NCBI GenBank assembly: GCA_030268105.1
Contig: BSDZ01000080.1
Coordinates: 62,001-126,000 of the forward strand
Direction of reading: 5' to 3'
Origin: Volvox africanus
Taxonomy: Eukaryota > Chlorophyta > Chlorophyceae > Chlamydomonadales > Volvocaceae
Length of the DNA stretch: 64,000 bases
In this document: in pieces, positions 60,001-64,000 of the stretch
How the letters are laid out: the number at the start of each line of letters is the position of its first letter
Numbering within the stretch: the stretch's first letter is position 1
Translations under genes and position numbers: made by a program
Notes under the pieces: generated by a model
Databases searched by the model: none
The model's input: only the letters and a program-made list of their open reading frames with translations
What the model was told of the DNA's origin: nothing

Positions 60001-63000
60001 AGGGGCTCCTAAGCTGAACGATGTGCCAGCGGGGCCCACTGCAGCGCTTGATGCACCAGCCCCGGAAGAAGCTTTGCCGCCCAAGCAGCCGTCTTCCTTC
60101 CAAATTGATGTCGCGGACGAGGAGGAGGCGGATGTGAGTGCGTCGAGGCTGGTTGGATGTAGACGAACGACAGCCTGGGGTCCGTGCAGTAGGAGGGGCT
60201 GGGAGGTGTCCATTGGCAATGCTCCATGGTACAGTGATTCTTCCATGCACGAATTCCTTTTTTCACTTGATTGCACCCCGTATGTGTAGCATTGCTGTTA
60301 CTTCGTGCAAGCATTCTTTGACTTTTGGCAATAGCGTAATATGCTTTTCGTTTCATATGCTCCAAGAACCGTTATGTAACCTCTTCCATCAAACAGGTCT
60401 CTGCTACGTCGTCCGCTCAAACGGCAGCTGCGTCCTTTCAGGAGGTCCCGAGTACTGCAGACAGTGTTGTCCATGCAGCTGCTGCCTCTGAGGAGGGAGC
60501 TGTTGCCTCTACTTCGGGTGTCACATCTGGTTCGGGTTCTGGGGATGACGGCTGTGCCGCTGGGTCTACCAGCGCTGGTATCGGCACCCGGAAGAAAAAC
60601 CTCAAACAGGCGATTCGGGATGCTGACGCCAAGGGCGCCAACAATGACCTTTTGTCAGCGTTCCGGGAGCCAACTCAACCTGCGAAGGCGGAAGCAGCTG
60701 ATGTCGTGAAACCCAAGGATGTAGGTAGCGTTCAGGGACACCATACGCGGTATTGCAGGGCAAACTGAACGGTGCCATCTTTGATCTTGCGATAAAGAAA
60801 TCAAGGGTCGCATTGCATCGAGTTGCACTTCTTACATTATCCGTGGTACACCGGTCAAGTGGTCAACGCACTCACCGTCCCCAAACCCCTCCAGACGACA
60901 GCGGCCCAAGAAGTGAGGACGGCGCCGGCTCCCGCCCCTGCTGAGGAGGTGACGGAACATTGGGAGGAGCGCGCTGATGAGGCTGCAGCTGGGGAGGCTT
61001 CTAGCTCAGCTGCCACTGGTAATGCAGACACTCGCCACCGGTATTCCCGAGATTACCTGATGTCCATCGGCAAGCAAATAATCATGCCGCTATCGGTCCC
61101 ATTGGATTCGTACCACCAACAATGCATCGGCTTGGACAGCCCCCAGGACAACACGCGAGGTGGCGTCGTGGGTATGCTGAATCGCGCGGGCAGCCGTGAG
61201 GTGGACTGGGGCCGCCGTGATGACCGAAGTCGCACTGGTGACTTCCGCAGTGACATGCGAGGCGATCGGGGCGTTGGCGGCATGGGTGGTGACCGCAGGG
61301 ACCGGGATGGCATGCGAGGTGGTGGTCCATCCGGGCGTGGTGGGGCTGGCGGCGGCATGGACCGTCGGGGCTCAGGTGAGTTGAACCAGGTCTGGGTTCT
61401 GGGCCGGGGCGTTGTGAGGCATTTAACGTTTGGGTCAGAATCTCACAACGCCGCATGATCGCCGTGTTGTAAGCTGCAACTTCTAGGTTTTGAAAATATC
61501 GGTGATCGTATGAGGCCACAGTAGCTCGGTGGATGCATGGTCATTTTTTGTGCTGGACAGGAAACCTTGAGTATGAATTTAATTTCAGTGATTGATGCAG
61601 CCGACTTTCCTTACTCGTCTATGATCCTGCAGCAAATATGGATGATGGGTGGCAACGACGCGGTCCACCCCCGCCCCCATCCCCTGGCGGCGACATGCGT
61701 GGCGGCAGCAGCCGTGGCATGTCACGTCAGGGTTCGGGCACAGCGGGATACGGTGTCGGGGCCGGTCCCGTCAATCTGCACAAGAGTGAAAACCGCTGGC
61801 AAGCAGGCATAAGCACTGCGGAGGACCCTGAAGAGGAGAAGAAGCAAAAGACGTTCAAGGGCATTCTTAACAAGCTCACGCCGGACAACTACGATAAGCT
61901 AAAGCAGCAGATTCTGTCAGTACCTATCACGCACCAGAAGGTGGGTATTGAGTCAGTGAGCAGCAAGGCTGCGCTTAGGCTGCTGTTTCCTCATTGTTCC
62001 AATTTTCTTGCCAATTGGAAGTCTGTGCTCCGCGGAATTTATGCCTGTCTGCCATCGTCTGGCAGTGCTTACATATGTTCCAGTCCGGTGTTGTACTGAT
62101 TGCGTCTGCGTGGGGTTTTCAAGAACATCTGCTATGTACGAAAAATGCAGACTTTGGAGGGCTTTATTAACCAAATTTTCGACAAGGCGCTCATCGAGAC
62201 GACGTTCAGTGAGATGTACGCCAACCTATGCAAGTAAGAGCGGTTGATTTGTGCATAGATTCCGGGGAGAGGGACAGTAGGCAAGCCAGTGGAAGAATTG
62301 GTGTGTAGAGGCCACTATAATTGGAATGATGCCGACAGGACGAGTCCATTAGAATTTTATGTTGTTTCAGTAATTCTGAAACTCTTTTCTGACAGGTTCC
62401 CTCCTGATTTGGCCGGTTCTTCGTCTGCAGGGAAATCCACCCATCCCTGCCGCAGTTCCCCTCAAACGACCCCAACAATCAGAAGCCGGTTGACTTCAGG
62501 CGTCTGTTGCTTAACAAGTGTCAGCAAGAGTTTGAGGACGGTGTGGCAGCCATGAAAAAGGTCAAGGAGCGCGAGGAACATAATAAAGAGGAGGCGGAGA
62601 AAGAAAAGCAGGGCAAAGAGAAGGCAGCGAGCGCTTTGGCAGATAATGGCAAGGCACGTATGACTTCGGCCGTGGCTCATGGCATCGTTCAGGGCTCGAG
62701 AGCGTTTACACGAAGGCTGAAAAGGGGGATATTGATGTTGAAAGCCAAGATATTGTCGGATCGCTAACGTCTGAACCCAAGCATAGTATGCAGTCGCTTA
62801 CCTTGCTTCCTATGTTAGCCCACGGCCGCTGGTCCGCCTGAGTCTCCAGAGAATCTGAATGATAACTCGTCGCTTCATTAGTGTCCACGTTGCTTGACAT
62901 TTTGCGGACCCGCAGCTGGAGGAGGGTGAGATCCCAGGTGCTGGGACTGGGGCGGCCGCCTCAACCGAAGATGCTCGTGTGAAGGCGCTGGCGGAGGCCG

Positions 63001-64000
63001 CCGAGGCGGAGCGGGAGCTCAAGGCTCGGCGTCGCATGCTTGGTAACATCCAGTTCATCGGGCAACTCTACAAGTGCGGGTTGCTGACGGAACGCATCAT
63101 CCACAGCTGCATTGTGCAGCTCCTTAATGATGAACTGTCTCCGCGTCCAGATGATATTGAGTGCTTATGCAAGCTACTTACGACTCTGGGCAAGCAGGTG
63201 CGGAGGTTATTGAGCTGTGTTGTACGGCTCTTGTCGGAATTTTGGCTGAGTGGCGCCGTAAGGTTTGCATTCTGCTCCTTGCATGTTACAGTTGGAGGAG
63301 CAGGTCAACAAGAAGGGTGCAGCCAACGGCAACCCACTCGACGTCTACTTCCAGCGCATGGAACGCCTGCGCAAGGGCTCAAACCTTGACTCGCGCATTA
63401 AGTTCGCTATCCAGGACGTCCTGGACCTGCGGGCTGCCAAGTGAGTGTTCTGCATAAGGCAAAACAGATTTGCGTGTCTGAACTTCAGTCACATTTCAAC
63501 GAGTTGAAGATGACGCGTTCTAGTTTTAATAGTAGTGATGAGTGTCGTTTCGCTATTCCAATATTGCAGTTTCAGCAACTGAATTACGGCTTGAAATACA
63601 TTGTTTTAACGCAGGTGGATCTCGCGCCGCAAGGTCGAGGGGCCCAAGCGCATTGAGGAGGTCCACCGCGAAGCGCAGCAGCAGATGGCTGCCCAGGCGT
63701 CCCGGGATCGTGAAGAGCGTTATGCACAGCAGAGGTAATTAGCTGGATTCGGACGAGGACTGCTTTGAGTAGATTATTTCGCTTCGCTGAAGGCATTGCT
63801 GGATATTGAGTGAGTCGCTAATTACGGCTGTACGTCCCTGTTCTTATTCTGTTGTCCAGGGGTCCAGGCGGTCGCGGTGGCCCAGGCATGGGCGGGCGCG
63901 ATGCGCCTCCTCCACCCGGTAGGTTCGGCGGGACTTCACAGGATGAGGCCCGGCTCATGAGCCGTGGGGAGGTGCCTAGACCGCTGCGTGGTGCCGGCAT
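57029..64000 (+). CDS. eIF4G: Eukaryotic translation initiation factor 4G (partial at right edge)
   Basis: Proposed exons: 57029-57141, 57206-57300, 57369-57518, 57655-57779, 57953-59605, 59819-60133, 60397-60720, 60895-61375, 61633-61940, 62151-62233, 62431-62653, 62916-63197, 63292-63440, 63615-63734, 63860 to beyond 64000. Phases join throughout, about 1520 residues so far. The scaffold bridges cap-binding eIF4E, helicase eIF4A and the ribosome via eIF3. The N-terminus is RGG-rich; a SDIQFGSF motif resembles the plant eIF4G QFG motif. A long Gln/Pro/Ala-rich region follows (exon 5). KKNLKQAIRDADAKG (from about 883) matches a conserved plant eIF4G helix. The eIF4E-binding motif YSRDYLM lies at 975-981, then Asp/Arg/Gly repeats. 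The MIF4G domain starts at about 1158 (KTFKGILNKLTPDNYDKL) and ends near 1433, followed by WISRRKVEGPKRIEEVHRE. Intron 11 would use a GC donor (AAG|GCACGT). The C-terminal region lies outside the window. Confidence 0.92.

Overview
The window is eukaryotic nuclear DNA, most likely from a green alga of the order Chlamydomonadales. The evidence is an interstitial tract of the 8-bp Chlamydomonas-type telomere repeat (CCCTAAAA on the + strand, 33052-33112), intron-rich protein genes with short GT-AG introns, and chromodomain Ty3/gypsy retroelements. Coding GC looks moderate and intergenic DNA is TATA-rich, so this is probably not C. reinhardtii itself. The species cannot be named from the sequence.

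Layout. (1) 1-3118: a GT-rich minisatellite of 76/81-bp monomers, partly organised into a 385-bp higher-order repeat. (2) 3487-32361: a subtelomere-like tandem array of three complete, nearly identical units of 9286, 9017 and 9265 bp plus a truncated fourth. Each unit contains a purine-rich array, a roughly 2.7-kb array of 16-bp repeats, a roughly 2-kb array of 31-bp repeats, paired 'module' sequences upstream of the arrays, exon-like segments and a cluster of hairpin and G-quadruplex-prone sequence. The very long open frames over these arrays are by-products of repeat lengths that are not multiples of three, and are not annotated as genes. (3) 32204-33112: a 429-bp direct duplication ending in telomere repeats. 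The telomere tract abuts a 5'-truncated LINE-type retrotransposon ORF, and its orientation fits a former left chromosome end.

(4) 35092-46508: a retrotransposon block. It holds a solo LTR; a compound Ty3/gypsy chromovirus (36016-45249) with three 824-bp LTRs, one truncated and one nearly intact internal region, and outer 5-bp target-site duplications; and the 3' remnant plus LTR of a second chromovirus. (5) 46509-48920: no recognisable gene. (6) 48921-55495: a nine-exon gene whose N-terminal half is a ZNF598/Hel2-type ribosome-collision E3 ligase (RING plus C2H2 fingers) and whose C-terminal half looks like the tail of NFX1-family proteins (CxC segment, Cys/Lys/Arg motif, R3H domain). (7) 57029 to the right edge: a 15-exon partial gene for eIF4G, with an eIF4E-binding motif and a MIF4G domain.

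The two real genes lie on the + strand and both act in translation: one in initiation, the other by homology in quality control of stalled ribosomes. The most interesting items are the ZNF598/R3H architecture, the structured 9-kb subtelomeric macrosatellite, the telomere/LINE junction that looks like a healed and later buried chromosome end, and the compound retrotransposon with a single UAG between gag and pol. Exon boundaries were derived by eye from splice consensus and reading-frame continuity, without transcript data.
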